Below are positions 44,925 through 54,366 of a stretch of 64,000 bases of DNA, piece after piece (position 1 is the first letter of the stretch; every line of letters begins with the position of its first letter). The translations under genes were made by a program, and so were the position numbers. This DNA comes from an uncultured Selenomonadaceae bacterium (GTDB lineage: Bacteria; Bacillota; Negativicutes; Selenomonadales; Selenomonadaceae): the NCBI GenBank assembly GCA_905233135.1, contig CAJOCQ010000016.1, forward strand, positions 50,335 to 114,334, given 5' to 3'. A model generated the notes under the pieces. That model was not told the DNA's origin. It searched no databases and worked only from the letters and a program-made list of their open reading frames with translations.

Positions 44925-45488
44925 ATGGAACCTGTACAAGAAAAAAATTTTTATTGGAAGCTTTTTAAATCAACATTCATTGTCAGTGCGTTTACAGTCG
45001 GCGGCGGTTATATAATCATTCCGCTACTCAAGGCAAAATACGTTGACGAATACCACTGGATAAGCGATGAAGAAACTTTAAATATGGTTGCAATAGCGCA
45101 ATCGACGCCGGGAATTATGGCGGTCAATACGGCAATAATGCTCGGCTACAGAATGGCGGGCGTTCGCGGCGCACTTACGGGAATGTTTGCAACAATTTTG
45201 CCGCCGCTGATAATTATTACCGCCGTTGCAAGTTTCTATGATTTAATTGCGCAAAATGAAAAAGTGCAACTCGTTTTGAAGGGGATGCAATGCGGTGCAA
45301 CCGCGCTACTTTTAAACGTTGCAATAGATTTGTTGCAGAAACAATTTCAAAAAAAATTAATCCTGCCGATTTTAATAATCGTTGGGACTTTTGCGGCAAA
45401 TGTTTTTTTCGACGTCAATATAATGTTGCTTGTAGCTATTGACGGCGTAATTGGATTTTTCCTCCTGCGCGACAAAAAATATAATTAA
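44925..45488 (+). CDS. Chromate-transporter family protein, single-domain
   Basis: 187 aa, half-size ChrA-type membrane protein with about five or six hydrophobic segments. Signature FTVGGGYIIIPLL near residue 25 and AQSTPGIMAVNTA. Short ChrA proteins normally act as adjacent pairs; here the neighbours are ROK (divergent, 30 bp) and whiA (convergent, 4-bp overlap), so no partner is present. Chromate or sulfate transport is a family-level guess. Confidence 0.85.
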   Translation: MEPVQEKNFYWKLFKSTFIVSAFTVGGGYIIIPLLKAKYVDEYHWISDEETLNMVAIAQSTPGIMAVNTAIMLGYRMAGVRGALTGMFATILPPLIIITAVASFYDLIAQNEKVQLVLKGMQCGATALLLNVAIDLLQKQFQKKLILPILIIVGTFAANVFFDVNIMLLVAIDGVIGFFLLRDKKYN

Positions 45489-46381
45489 GAAATTTTTTCC
45501 TTGCCTGAAATTTCCTGCGCCAATTCGTGAATTTTTTTGAAACGATAGCAGAGCCCTTGCCGCGTAATGAAAAGTTTCGCCGCCAATTCGTGAAGGCTGT
45601 CTTCAGGAAATTCCAAACGCGCGTCCATTGCAATTTTATAATCTGCACTGACTTCGATATTATTTTCAAGCAAAATATTAATATCTGCAATTTGTTGGCG
45701 CGAAGATTCAATCGCTTTATTTAAATTGGCCGTTTCAACATTAACAAGGCGGTTGACGTTCGCGCGTACTTCCTTTAAATTCCGCGCAATTTGAAAACGT
45801 TCAACGGCTTCCTCTGCGCCGATCATTCCCAAAAATTCTTCGACGGCGTCGCCTTCGCAAATGTAATTTACAAAAAATTCTTTTCGTACGCGCATTACGG
45901 GATTAAATTCCAAATCTGCCCAAATCTGATTTACGAAAATAGCCGCGTTGGCAGACATTGACGCAATTTCTAAATAGTAGTATTGCGCTTCGGGTTTGTT
46001 GACGGTACCGCCCGCAATAAACGCGCCGCGCAGATATGCAACCTTTGAAAAATCGTCGGGCAAAATTTCAAAATCAGCCGCCGCGTCAAAAAATTTTTCA
46101 ACATCGCCCGCCAAAAAAATTTTTATAAAATAGCGTATACTTTTAGCAGTGCCTTTGTTGCGAACGGTTGCGACTTCCCTTTTTGCGTTGGGGAAAAATT
46201 TATTTAAAAGCTTGATAAGTTTCCTTGCAACCGCGCCGCTTACAGTTGAAAATTCAATTCGCCCTTCGTTAAATATTGTGCCGACTTTCAACATTGCCGC
46301 CAATTCTGCGCGAAGGCAAATTTCTTCGTCGTCGAAAATCCTTGCAAGTTCATCTTTAACCGTGCGCGCGTACGAAGGCAT
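45485..46381 (-). CDS. whiA: DNA-binding protein WhiA
   Basis: 298 aa. N-terminal LAGLIDADG-like fold (YLRGAFIAGGTVNKPEA, about residues 115-131) and C-terminal helix-turn-helix (SLHELAAKLFITRQGLCYRFKKI), with the family signature NRLVNVETANLNKAI. WhiA affects division and chromosome segregation in Firmicutes. Its usual partners rapZ and yvcK are absent; instead it follows hisB by one nucleotide, in the order hisC-hisB-whiA. Confidence 0.93.
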   Translation of the reverse strand: MPSYARTVKDELARIFDDEEICLRAELAAMLKVGTIFNEGRIEFSTVSGAVARKLIKLLNKFFPNAKREVATVRNKGTAKSIRYFIKIFLAGDVEKFFDAAADFEILPDDFSKVAYLRGAFIAGGTVNKPEAQYYYLEIASMSANAAIFVNQIWADLEFNPVMRVRKEFFVNYICEGDAVEEFLGMIGAEEAVERFQIARNLKEVRANVNRLVNVETANLNKAIESSRQQIADINILLENNIEVSADYKIAMDARLEFPEDSLHELAAKLFITRQGLCYRFKKIHELAQEISGKEKIS

Positions 46382-46966
46382 TTATAAAATTCCTTTCGTC
46401 GAAGGAATACCCGAATTTTTTTCGTCATAAGAAACTGCAATTCGCAGCGCGTGTCCCAACGCTTTAAAAATAGCTTCAATTTTATGGTGCGTGTTTTTGC
46501 CGTACAAAATTTTCACGTGCAAAGTTATCCCCGCGTTAAATGCAAGTGCGCGCAAAAATTCTTCAGTCAATTCAGTATCAAAGTTGCCGACCATTGGCGC
46601 AAGTTCGCCCGCGTCGAAAACCAAAAAAGGTCTGCCGCTTATATCCAAACTTACCAACGCCAAACTTTCGTCCATCGGCAAAAAAAATGTACCGTAACGA
46701 TTAATTCCGCGCTTATCGCCGAGCGCGTTTTTTATTGCCGTGCCTAATGCAATTCCAATGTCTTCAACGCTGTGATGTCCGTCAACTTCCAAATCGCCAT
46801 TGCAAGCAATTTCTAAATCAAAACGCCCGTGCGCCGCAAATAAATTCAACATATGGTTAAAAAATCCAATCCCCGTATCGATTGAATTTTTGCCGCTGCC
46901 GTCAAGATTTATCTGCAGATTAATTTTAGTTTCATTTGTTTCACGTAAAACTTTTCCAACGCGCAT
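46382..46966 (-). CDS. hisB: Imidazoleglycerol-phosphate dehydratase
   Basis: 194 aa; sixth step of histidine synthesis. Mn-binding His clusters: GFFNHMLNLFAAHG, DGHHSVEDIGIALG, and KNTHHKIEAIFKA. The start overlaps the hisC stop as TAATG. Monofunctional type without phosphatase domain. Other his genes are not adjacent, so only a hisC-hisB fragment of the pathway is here. Confidence 0.95.
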   Translation of the reverse strand: MRVGKVLRETNETKINLQINLDGSGKNSIDTGIGFFNHMLNLFAAHGRFDLEIACNGDLEVDGHHSVEDIGIALGTAIKNALGDKRGINRYGTFFLPMDESLALVSLDISGRPFLVFDAGELAPMVGNFDTELTEEFLRALAFNAGITLHVKILYGKNTHHKIEAIFKALGHALRIAVSYDEKNSGIPSTKGIL

Positions 46967-48027
46967 TATTTTCCCTCCACAAAATTTTTTATTGCAGAAA
47001 AAACTTCGTCGTTTTCAAGCGCGGTACCTATTGAAATTCTTAAACAATTTTTTAAGCCCGCCGCGCTCGCCGAAAAATATCTTACGCCAATATCTAAATT
47101 GTCAAGATATTCCTGCAACGCCGCCGCCTTTTCGTAACGTATCAGCAAAAAATTTGTCTGCGAAGGAAATACTTCAATTTCGCGCAGATTCTGATAACGT
47201 TCAAACATTCTTTCACGCTCGGCAACCGTCATTTGAATCCTTGAAACAAATTCGTCTCGCATTTGGTAAACAATGTCAGCCGTCGCCAAAGTCAATGTGT
47301 TCATATGGTACGGCATAAAAGTTTTGTTAATCATTTTGGTAACGTCTTCGGCGGCAATCATATAACCGACGCGCACCGCCGCCATTCCGTACGCCTTTGA
47401 AAAAGTTCTTGCAACAATCAAGTTCGGATAATTTTTTATAAGATTAACTGCCGAATATCCGTAAAATTCAACGTACGCCTCGTCAAGCAAAAAAGCGCAG
47501 TCAATATTTTTTGCAATTTCTTCAACCTGCGCGACTGTTAAAGCGTTGCCTGTAGGATTATTCGGGTTGCAGACAACCGCCAAATCTGCGCGAAGGTCTT
47601 TAACTTTTTTAATAAATGCATCAACGTTCAAATCAAAATTTTCGTCCAAGTCGAAAGGAAAAGCTTGAGACTCCGCCGCCCGCGCGTAAATTTTATACAT
47701 TGAAAAACTCGGCTGCGGGTAAACAACTTTTCTGCCTTCGCCGCCGAATGCCAGAAAAACTTTTTCTATAATTTCGCTGGAACCGCCGCCCAACAAAATT
47801 TGATTTTTAGTAACTGAAAAATTTTTTGCAATTTGCTCAACAAGCAAATCGTATTCTTCATTGGGATAACGATTAAAAGCAACGTAGCTCAAACGATTCA
47901 AAACGCGCTCCTCAACCAAAGGCGGCAAGTTCAAAGTACTTTCATTGGCGTTGACTTTAATTCTATAATCTTTTTCCGTGCCGTCATATGACGGCATTTT
48001 TTCTAAATCTTTTCGGTAGTTCAACAT
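46966..48027 (-). CDS. hisC: Histidinol-phosphate aminotransferase
   Basis: 353 aa class I/II PLP aminotransferase. Motifs: NANESTLNLPP, GGGSSEIIEKVFLAF, CNPNNPTGNALT, the PLP lysine in ARTFSKAYGMAAVRVGY (about residue 215), and the C-terminal Arg in CLRISIGT. ATG after AGGAAGG. First gene of hisC-hisB-whiA. Confidence 0.94.
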   Translation of the reverse strand: MLNYRKDLEKMPSYDGTEKDYRIKVNANESTLNLPPLVEERVLNRLSYVAFNRYPNEEYDLLVEQIAKNFSVTKNQILLGGGSSEIIEKVFLAFGGEGRKVVYPQPSFSMYKIYARAAESQAFPFDLDENFDLNVDAFIKKVKDLRADLAVVCNPNNPTGNALTVAQVEEIAKNIDCAFLLDEAYVEFYGYSAVNLIKNYPNLIVARTFSKAYGMAAVRVGYMIAAEDVTKMINKTFMPYHMNTLTLATADIVYQMRDEFVSRIQMTVAERERMFERYQNLREIEVFPSQTNFLLIRYEKAAALQEYLDNLDIGVRYFSASAAGLKNCLRISIGTALENDEVFSAIKNFVEGK

Positions 48028-48039
48028 AAAATTTCCTTC

Positions 48040-49275
48040 CTACTTTTTAAAATATGAATTAACTTCCTTGCAAAAATCTTCGGCGGCGTGCCGGTAAGCG
48101 TCAACAGGTTTATCGTCCGTCTCCGAATATGACTGCGCCATTATAACAGAATTTTGAGGATTAACAAGCCAAAAATGCGCGGCAACTTTCCAATAAAAAC
48201 TCCAGTAAGCATAATGATTCATAATTTTTTGCTCATAATAATTGCGCGTCAATTCGTGCTCATTGCCGTCCCTGTCACGCCATTTTTTCTTTTCGGAATG
48301 AGTCAAATTGTTTATAACCGAATAACGCGGCTCGTGCCAAACGGGAACCAATTCGCACTGCGTAACAACACTGCGAAGATAATAATCAGGCGGCAGAGAA
48401 GAATTTGCATTGGGAACAATATGGGCTTTTTTAACTTTTTTCAGCGCGGAAATTTGCAGGGCGTTAGTCATTGCGTTGCTGTAGTAAACGTCGCCGCCGA
48501 ATTTTCCTTCAACTGTAACGGGCGTAAAACCAACGCGCACATTGCCGCTTGTAGAATTTTTTTCTTCGCGCGCCTCAATAAAACTTTCTTGAAAATCGTT
48601 GACCAAAGATTTAAATTGGCTTTCTTCATCGATATTGTAACGGCGGGATTGTTGCAGGGAAGTTAAAATTTTTTCTGCGCGGTTGTTGTAACCTGTAAAA
48701 TCAATTTGCATAATGTGCAAATAAATTTTTGCTTCGGGGATAACGTGATGAACCGAATATTCGCGCTCGTCATAAATTTCATATTTTGCGGGGCCGCCAA
48801 TTTCTTCAGTCCACGATTTAAGAACAACGTTAAATTCACGGCGCGGCGAAATATCTTCTTGCACGCGGTTTTCTCTGAAGCGCGGCACAATGTACATATC
48901 CGCCATAGTAGAATTTTCAACGGCGGCGGCGCGGGCTTGTTCATTGGCGAAAGGTTGCAAAAGTTCACCGTACAAATTATTTATAATGTCGCTTTTTTCC
49001 TGAATTTCGTTTGCAAGCCGAATGAAATTTATATTTTTGAGTTTCTTGTCCAGCCTGTCGTCAATGTAAGAATTCAGGCGAAAATTTTTTGTGCCTTCGC
49101 CGCCCAAAAGGTAATCGTTGGAATTTTCCCAAGCGTTGCTCAACGGATATAAAACTATTTTTGCAAATCTGTCGAAGCCGCAATTTCTGTCGTGCCAAAA
49201 CATTTCGTACGCAAAACTTTTCGGCGTCGCGCAGATTATCAGAAAAAAAATTATCAGCGTAAAAATTTTTTTCAA
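48040..49275 (-). CDS. Exported protein of unknown function
   Basis: 411 aa; TTG start. Signal peptide with cleavage near KSFAYE (about residue 22). The mature part is polar, with aromatic-rich C-terminal KIMNHYAYWSFYWKVAAHFW and VTVEGKFGGDVYYSNAMTN. The phrases TMADMYIVPRFRENR and KIYLHIMQIDFTGYNNRAEKIL resemble the style of the CsgG-like exported proteins further right, but no family can be named. Lies 12 nt upstream of hisC; co-transcription is possible. Confidence 0.6.
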   Translation of the reverse strand: MKKIFTLIIFFLIICATPKSFAYEMFWHDRNCGFDRFAKIVLYPLSNAWENSNDYLLGGEGTKNFRLNSYIDDRLDKKLKNINFIRLANEIQEKSDIINNLYGELLQPFANEQARAAAVENSTMADMYIVPRFRENRVQEDISPRREFNVVLKSWTEEIGGPAKYEIYDEREYSVHHVIPEAKIYLHIMQIDFTGYNNRAEKILTSLQQSRRYNIDEESQFKSLVNDFQESFIEAREEKNSTSGNVRVGFTPVTVEGKFGGDVYYSNAMTNALQISALKKVKKAHIVPNANSSLPPDYYLRSVVTQCELVPVWHEPRYSVINNLTHSEKKKWRDRDGNEHELTRNYYEQKIMNHYAYWSFYWKVAAHFWLVNPQNSVIMAQSYSETDDKPVDAYRHAAEDFCKEVNSYFKK

Positions 49276-49396
49276 TGAAATTTTTCGCCTCCTTCAATGT
49301 AAAAATCGATTTAAAGGCGGCTAATTTTAACAAGAATCCGCCTTCAGTGTTTTTTTAGTATAAAAATACCAAAAAGATAAAAGACCACCTTAAATT

Positions 49397-49704
49397 TTAA
49401 ATATTTGCCAATTTTAAAGTTGTCAGCAGGAATATTTTTTCATAGTGCGCACTTCGATTAACGAAAATTTCTAAAACGGTACTTGGTTCGGTTACAACTA
49501 TTTTTTTAATGATAACTTTGCAAGATTTAACGTAACCTTGCGTGCCCGTGTTGACGACGTCAGAAATTAATTCCAAATTACGTCTTGAATTGCGGCAGTT
49601 TCAGAAATTCCCGTGCTTTCGACTGCAACAACTTCAGCGTTGGCAACAGGCGCGGACAATGTAAAAATCGCAAGTGCGTTTATAAAAAATTTTTTCCATT
49701 TCAT
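49397..49704 (-). pseudogene. Decayed FlgT-N/LPP20-like exported protein
   Basis: From ATG 49704 a signal peptide is read (MKWKKFFINALAIFTL...VANAEVV) for 45 codons to a stop at 49567. A different frame then continues the family sequence: NLELISDVVNTGTQGYVKSC and KVIIKKIVVTEPST, ending at 49397. This parallels AVEQVVGAYIDANTLVENAV...SQGFVNNVRIID in the paralogue at 53019. One base has been lost near 49582. The remaining 520-bp gap (49276-49796) holds only this remnant and a terminator. Confidence 0.75.
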
Positions 49705-49719
49705 AGTTAAAACCTTCTA

Positions 49720-49767
49720 CAAAAAAAGCCCGCGCTTTTGCTTAAATTATAAACAATTACGCGGGCT
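49720..49767 (-). terminator. Terminator of the 49797 gene
   Basis: AGCCCGCG (49727-49734) pairs with CGCGGGCT (49760-49767); A7 gives the U-tract on the minus strand. Confidence 0.8.
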
Positions 49768-49796
49768 GATTCAATTTTTTATGGAATATAAAAATT

Positions 49797-50660
49797 TTAC
49801 TTGACGAAAACTACTTTGCAGTCATCAAGGAATTGGTCAGATTGATTTGCAATTAAAATTTTATCGGAATCAGCAACCGAAACAACGGGGTTGCCTTTAA
49901 TAATGCCGTCAACATTGACAGCTTTTACAATGAGAGGGTTATTGCCTGCACGGGCGCGGCTTGTAGCGTCATTTGCACTTTCGGCGTAGCTTGCCATACC
50001 ATATTCAATAACTTTGTCAATGTCAAGATTTTTGTAGCCATAAATTGGTTGATTGTTGTCATTTTTGATAACGGGCGACATAACGGATTCAAGCCCCATT
50101 CCTGAACAGTCAACAACTAATCCGGTGTATTTGCCGCCGACAACGCCGCCAACTGAAGTATTGACGTCGATTTTAATTGAAGTGTTTGCAGGTTGCGGAA
50201 AAGGAACTTTCGGCTCATTTTCATAAGGCGCAAATGTTGCTTTTGCAACAGAATTTTTCGCGCCGAAAATTGGCATTTCTAAAGTAATTTCGCAAGTGCC
50301 GTCTTCAAAATATTTCGGATTGCCAACTTCACTCATACCTTTAATAGTTGCACTGACGCGCGTTCTTACAATATCAGATTCCAGCATTAAATCTTTCATA
50401 GTGCTTTCTGAATCGACTTGCACGCCTTCGACAGCTTCAGCTAAATTTCGTTCTGCGTCCATTCTTGCCGCGCGTTTAGCCTGCGCTCTTTGCAAGCCTT
50501 TATTTTTCGTGTTTGCATTGCCCGCCGCCAAACCTGTCGCGCGGACAACTCCTTTTTCCCAATCAACAGTATTATTGGCGGGGTCTGCCAAAACGGTTGC
50601 AGTAAGCATCATTACCGCCGTTGCAAATGCCATACAACTTTTTAAAAGTTTGCTAGTCAT
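49797..50660 (-). CDS. Exported LPP20/FlgT-like protein
   Basis: 287 aa, ATG after AGGAGTG. Signal peptide to about residue 25 (TATVLADP). Family features: VVRATGLAAGNANTKNKGL and AQAKRAARMDAERNLAEAV, the AxRxAxxxAxxNL helix typical of LPP20 and FlgT-N domains, then VSATIKGMSEVGNPKYFEDG and EITLEMPIFG. The C-terminal half is unassigned. Probably periplasmic or outer-membrane associated. First of a run of similar genes; role unknown. Confidence 0.75.
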   Translation of the reverse strand: MTSKLLKSCMAFATAVMMLTATVLADPANNTVDWEKGVVRATGLAAGNANTKNKGLQRAQAKRAARMDAERNLAEAVEGVQVDSESTMKDLMLESDIVRTRVSATIKGMSEVGNPKYFEDGTCEITLEMPIFGAKNSVAKATFAPYENEPKVPFPQPANTSIKIDVNTSVGGVVGGKYTGLVVDCSGMGLESVMSPVIKNDNNQPIYGYKNLDIDKVIEYGMASYAESANDATSRARAGNNPLIVKAVNVDGIIKGNPVVSVADSDKILIANQSDQFLDDCKVVFVK

Positions 50661-50832
50661 TTTGTTACACTCCTTAAAAATTTATTTTTTAGAAATTCCG
50701 TAAAGTCTGCCAATTAAAATATCAACAGTTTGAAACGCCGCTTGAATTTTTAGATAACGTGCGCTTTGACAGTACAAACAGTTACACCTCCATTTCCATT
50801 TTTTTACTCCCAAAGAGTCGTTTGAGAATATA

Positions 50833-50931
50833 TTAATGCACCGCTTGCCCGGCGTTCAAAATATTGATGTCGATTTTTGCAACTTGTACACTTGCACTTA
50901 TCAGGAAAAATATTAAAAAAATTTTTTGCAA
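50833..50931 (-). pseudogene. Remnant or tiny exported peptide in the 347-bp gap
   Basis: From TTG 50931 a 32-residue reading looks like a signal peptide (KIFLIFFLISASVQVAKID) and stops at 50833. The better-placed ATG at 50941 (GGAG upstream) is in another frame and gives an unlikely 46-residue product. The simplest reading is the frameshifted start of a lost exported-protein gene. The remaining part of 50661-51007 shows nothing else. Confidence 0.3.
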
Positions 50932-51007
50932 CGATTTTCATAAAAATTTCTCCTTAATTTTATTTCCGCGTGTAATTTTTTTATAAACTTTACCTAACAC
51001 CTAACAC

Positions 51008-51598
51008 CTAAATATTCTTTTTTATTTTTTCAGCAATTTGCAGCGCGGCTTTTTCAAGGGCAATGTTCAAGCTGTCTTCAGAAAATTCCATTTGTCCCGA
51101 GCGAAAAATTTTCCCGATTCTGTTATAGTGCGCCTTTGAAACGCCGTTGCCCGTGAAAACTGCTACAAGTTTGCCCGTCGAAGTGTCAAAAATTTGTACG
51201 CTCAAACTTGCGCGTATACCGTCGCCCTTGCCAATAATTTTTTCATCAGTCGTGCGGCTCAAATTCATTAAATAGCCTATTAACAAATATTCGCAGTCTT
51301 CAGCCGCCGCCATTGCCTTAACTTCGGGCGTCATTTTGCCGAGTTGGGACATTACCATTATTTCGTCAAGAATTGCCTTTGTAGTTTCGCCCGTCAAGTC
51401 GCGCAGGTCTGCAACTGAAATTATTTCGTCCATAATGACGCCCGCCGCCGTATGGAATGTTAAAATTTGTTCGTCGCTCAAATTTGTAATTGTAACGCGG
51501 CTTGTAAAATCTGCCACGCCTATTACGGGCAAAGATTTAGCCTCTGCGCGAACAGTAAAAATTAAAAGTGCAATGATTAAAACTGCGCGAAGTTTCAT
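51008..51598 (-). CDS. Exported CsgG/LpoB-like protein
   Basis: 196 aa from ATG 51598 after AAAGGCGG, 1 nt beyond the upstream stop. Signal peptide to about residue 20. IGVADFTSRVTITNLS...DEIISVADLRDLTGE, AEDCEYLLIGYLMNLS, and VQIFDTSTGKLVAVFTG form the CsgG-type alternation seen in neighbouring genes. Last gene of the four-gene run from 53918. Envelope function inferred. Confidence 0.7.
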   Translation of the reverse strand: MKLRAVLIIALLIFTVRAEAKSLPVIGVADFTSRVTITNLSDEQILTFHTAAGVIMDEIISVADLRDLTGETTKAILDEIMVMSQLGKMTPEVKAMAAAEDCEYLLIGYLMNLSRTTDEKIIGKGDGIRASLSVQIFDTSTGKLVAVFTGNGVSKAHYNRIGKIFRSGQMEFSEDSLNIALEKAALQIAEKIKKNI

Positions 51599-51599
51599 T

Positions 51600-52388
51600 T
51601 TACTCAACCGCCTTTAAACCGCGTTTCAAAATATTTTTAACGAGTTTGCCTGCCTGGTCTTGCAAAACATAATTAACCATATCGCCGACAGTGTAATTGT
51701 TGCCGTACTTGCCAATTAAAACATTGGTGGTTAAACTTGTACGTTTTTGGGTATTCTGCCCTTCAAAAACTTTTCCTGTTTTAACATTAATCAAAAAATA
51801 TTCCATTTCAATTTGAACGCGCTTGCCGCGCAGGTCGTAAGTTGAAGGGCTCGCGCCGAAAATTCCGCCCGTCTTGCGCCAAACGTCAGCATCACGAACA
51901 TTGCAGAAAAGCATATATTCAACGCCGTATTTTTCGCCGAGTTCAAAAATTTTTTCGGAAATTTCGGGCGTCAAGCGGTAGGGCTTGCCTTCCAATTTCA
52001 AACGCGCCGCAGTTTTTGCAGGATTTTGATAATATTCCTTGCCTTTGATTGAATCACCGTAGCGCGTCATTTTGACGTTGGCAAATTCGCGCCGGTATAA
52101 ATGACTGTGCGCTATTGCGTCCATATGAATTGTTGAAAAAATTTCGTCCTCTTCCGAAGGCTCGTCAAGCAAAGTCATTCTTGATTCAACATTAAAATTT
52201 TCCTGCAACTTTTCCCTGATAACGTCATAAAAATTCGCCATAAATTCGGGTTTGAGTTCAAATTGCCCGTAGCCTGCAACTTCCGCCAATAAAATTTTCG
52301 GCGCGTTGGAATTTCTTTCAAACGCCGCTTCCGCCGAATTTATCATTAAAATTGTTATTGCGAAAATCAATAGTAAAAAATTTTTCAT
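51600..52388 (-). CDS. Exported CsgG-like protein
   Basis: 262 aa. Signal peptide to about residue 21 (MINSAEAAFE). ILLAEVAGYGQFELKPEF, REKLQENFNVESRMTLLD, KYGVEYMLFCNVRDADVW, then VQIEMEYFLINVKTGKVFEGQ. Same overall plan as the adjacent genes: an exported CsgG-like alpha/beta domain. No lipobox seen. Third of four in the operon. Confidence 0.68.
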   Translation of the reverse strand: MKNFLLLIFAITILMINSAEAAFERNSNAPKILLAEVAGYGQFELKPEFMANFYDVIREKLQENFNVESRMTLLDEPSEEDEIFSTIHMDAIAHSHLYRREFANVKMTRYGDSIKGKEYYQNPAKTAARLKLEGKPYRLTPEISEKIFELGEKYGVEYMLFCNVRDADVWRKTGGIFGASPSTYDLRGKRVQIEMEYFLINVKTGKVFEGQNTQKRTSLTTNVLIGKYGNNYTVGDMVNYVLQDQAGKLVKNILKRGLKAVE

Positions 52389-52392
52389 TCTC

Positions 52393-53022
52393 CTAGCCTC
52401 TGCGACGATTCATATTAATCATAAGATTGTCAACAAGTTTAACGGCGGCTTTATCGAGCGCGTCAGCAACCAAATCGCCGTTAATTTCGTTTTCGCCGAT
52501 TCTGATAATACGCAAGGGAGCCTTTGTCAAACGCACTTTAGATTCAGCAACCGAACGCGCAGTTAAAACAACGCGGCTTGTTTCAACGTCAATCATTCGG
52601 CAAGAAAGCCGCGCAACAACTGTATAACTGTTACTGCCGAAGCCTAAAACTTCGCCGACGCGCTTTTTACTGCTCAAGCCGTCGATACTGCCGACCAAAA
52701 GATATTGCGCACCTTCAAGGTTAAAAGTTTGTACCATTGACGCGGGATTTGCCATTTGCATTTGAATCATTTGCTCGTCAACAATTTCCTGCAAATATTC
52801 CCTGTCAAGTAAATCAAATTTGCCAGTGTTGAAAAGTTCGTCATAAATTACGCCCGTTAAATTAATTTGGTCGTCAAAATTTAAATCGGGCGAAATTGCG
52901 GCTTTTTTTGTGAAAGGTATAACCGCCGCACGCGGATAATCATAAATGCTCGCCGCGCAAATTTCGGGAAGTGCCGCAATTATCACTGCTACAAGTGCAA
53001 TAAAAAATTTTTTTAAAATCAT
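52393..53022 (-). CDS. Exported CsgG/GNA1162-like protein
   Basis: 209 aa, ATG overlapping the upstream stop (ATGA) behind GGGAGG. Signal peptide to about residue 23. RAAVIPFTKKAAI, GVIYDELFNTGKFDLLDREYLQEIVDEQ, GAQYLLVGSIDGLSS, and CRMIDVETSRVVLTARS match the CsgG/curli-production-like fold well. Related lipoproteins build pores or activate cell-wall synthases, but this one lacks a lipobox. Confidence 0.78.
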   Translation of the reverse strand: MILKKFFIALVAVIIAALPEICAASIYDYPRAAVIPFTKKAAISPDLNFDDQINLTGVIYDELFNTGKFDLLDREYLQEIVDEQMIQMQMANPASMVQTFNLEGAQYLLVGSIDGLSSKKRVGEVLGFGSNSYTVVARLSCRMIDVETSRVVLTARSVAESKVRLTKAPLRIIRIGENEINGDLVADALDKAAVKLVDNLMINMNRRRG

Positions 53023-53918
53023 CTTGCAGTCCTCCCGTCATATTTATAACTTGTGCGGTTAGAAACTTTCATTGCAACTTTTTTAAACTTTTTTTCAATT
53101 TCTGACGCCGCAAAATTCGCCGCATTTTTAATTGCGTTACGCGCGGCTAAATCTTCGCTCATACCGTTACCCTTGCCGCTGACAGTGAAAGTGCCGACAA
53201 TTTCGCCGTTGGTAAGTTTGATAATTTTCGCTGTAATATCTGCGTTGCCAATGTTCATCGGGTGATTTGTATAACCGCCTGTCCTGTAATTCGGCAAAAC
53301 TAAATTTTGCGCGGCGGCGTGCGTTTTCCCTAAAACAAGATAATCTGCGCCGTAACTTGAACCAATGCCAACGAGTCCTTTTTCGCCGTTGTAAATTCTT
53401 TCAAGCAAAACTGCATTTTCTAAATTTGCAACAATATCCGCGTCAACAATGTGCGAAAATCCCAATTCTAACAATCTGTCATTGATTGCACTTTCAGAAA
53501 GTTCATCGTGCGTACCGGCGGGCGCGTTATCCTGCAACATTATAACTGTAATGCGCGGGTCATTGAGTCTCATAATCGTTTCAAGGCGGCTCATTAAATT
53601 AGTATTAGCCTCTGATTCAACATTCATAATTGCGCGGACGAAGTAACTGCCGTCAGATTGCCTGCCTTCGTCGATAATTCGTACGTTGTTTACAAAACCT
53701 TGAGAAGCGGCGTAAAGTTCGTCAAGTTGGACGACAGCATTTTCAACAAGAGTATTTGCGTCAATGTACGCGCCGACAACTTGTTCAACTGCCGTTTGCT
53801 CGGCGCGGTGAATTGCCTCTTCACGGTTTTTGCCGTAACCGTCGGCTGTAACTTCCTGCGCGAAGGCTGAAGTTGCCAACATTAAAATTAATATCACTGT
53901 CAACAGAAATTTTTTCAT
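53019..53918 (-). CDS. Exported FlgT-N-like protein
   Basis: 299 aa from ATG 53918 (GGAG 9 nt upstream); the reading to 54002 adds non-signal sequence. Signal peptide to about residue 20 (TSAFAQE). EVTADGYGKNREEAIHRAEQ and VEQVVGAYIDANTLVENAV form the FlgT-N signature; a second part has GADYLVLGKTHA and ITAKIIKLTNGEIVGTFTV, a CsgG-like module. First of the four-gene exported cluster, and paralogue of the pseudogene at 49397. Confidence 0.8.
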   Translation of the reverse strand: MKKFLLTVILILMLATSAFAQEVTADGYGKNREEAIHRAEQTAVEQVVGAYIDANTLVENAVVQLDELYAASQGFVNNVRIIDEGRQSDGSYFVRAIMNVESEANTNLMSRLETIMRLNDPRITVIMLQDNAPAGTHDELSESAINDRLLELGFSHIVDADIVANLENAVLLERIYNGEKGLVGIGSSYGADYLVLGKTHAAAQNLVLPNYRTGGYTNHPMNIGNADITAKIIKLTNGEIVGTFTVSGKGNGMSEDLAARNAIKNAANFAASEIEKKFKKVAMKVSNRTSYKYDGRTAR

Positions 53919-54060
53919 TGTCATCACTCCAAAAAATTTTATTTTAAAAAAGCCGTATTCATTTTTTGCGGTAAGTATACAACGCAATTTTAAAAATATC
54001 ATTAGAAATTGTTTAGAAAAAATTTATTCGCCATTAAATAATTTCAGGTTTTAGTGGATA

Positions 54061-54240
54061 GAAAGAACCGCCCGTCATTAAAGCCGCAGCTTGAACTTTT
54101 TTAGATGCGTGGGAAAAAGTTTGCGCCCCAAAGGGGGCATCCTGTTACTAAGAGCGTACCGAAACCGAGCGGCCCTGACGGGCGGGAAAAAAGCACTTTT
54201 TCTTTGGTTCTTTCTTTTTTTGCTTTGGAAAAAAGAAAGT
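54061..54240. repeat. Dispersed structured intergenic element, copy G
   Basis: In the 448-bp divergent gap between two exported-protein genes; the rest of the gap is AT-rich. Core CGCCCGTC (54069-54076) to GACGGGCG (54177-54184) with GCGCCCC...GGGGGC, then AAAAAAGCAC and the hairpin CTTTCTTTTTTTGC...GGAAAAAAGAAAG. Nearly collinear with copy C. Confidence 0.8.
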
Positions 54241-54366
54241 ACATTTAAAGATATTTAAAATAAAAAATGAAAAACGTATGGATAAAATTTTCTAAATTTC
54301 TTGCGTGTAAATTAATAAAGGATTATACTAATAGCCGCAAAAAATTTTAATTTGGGAGTTTTTAAT

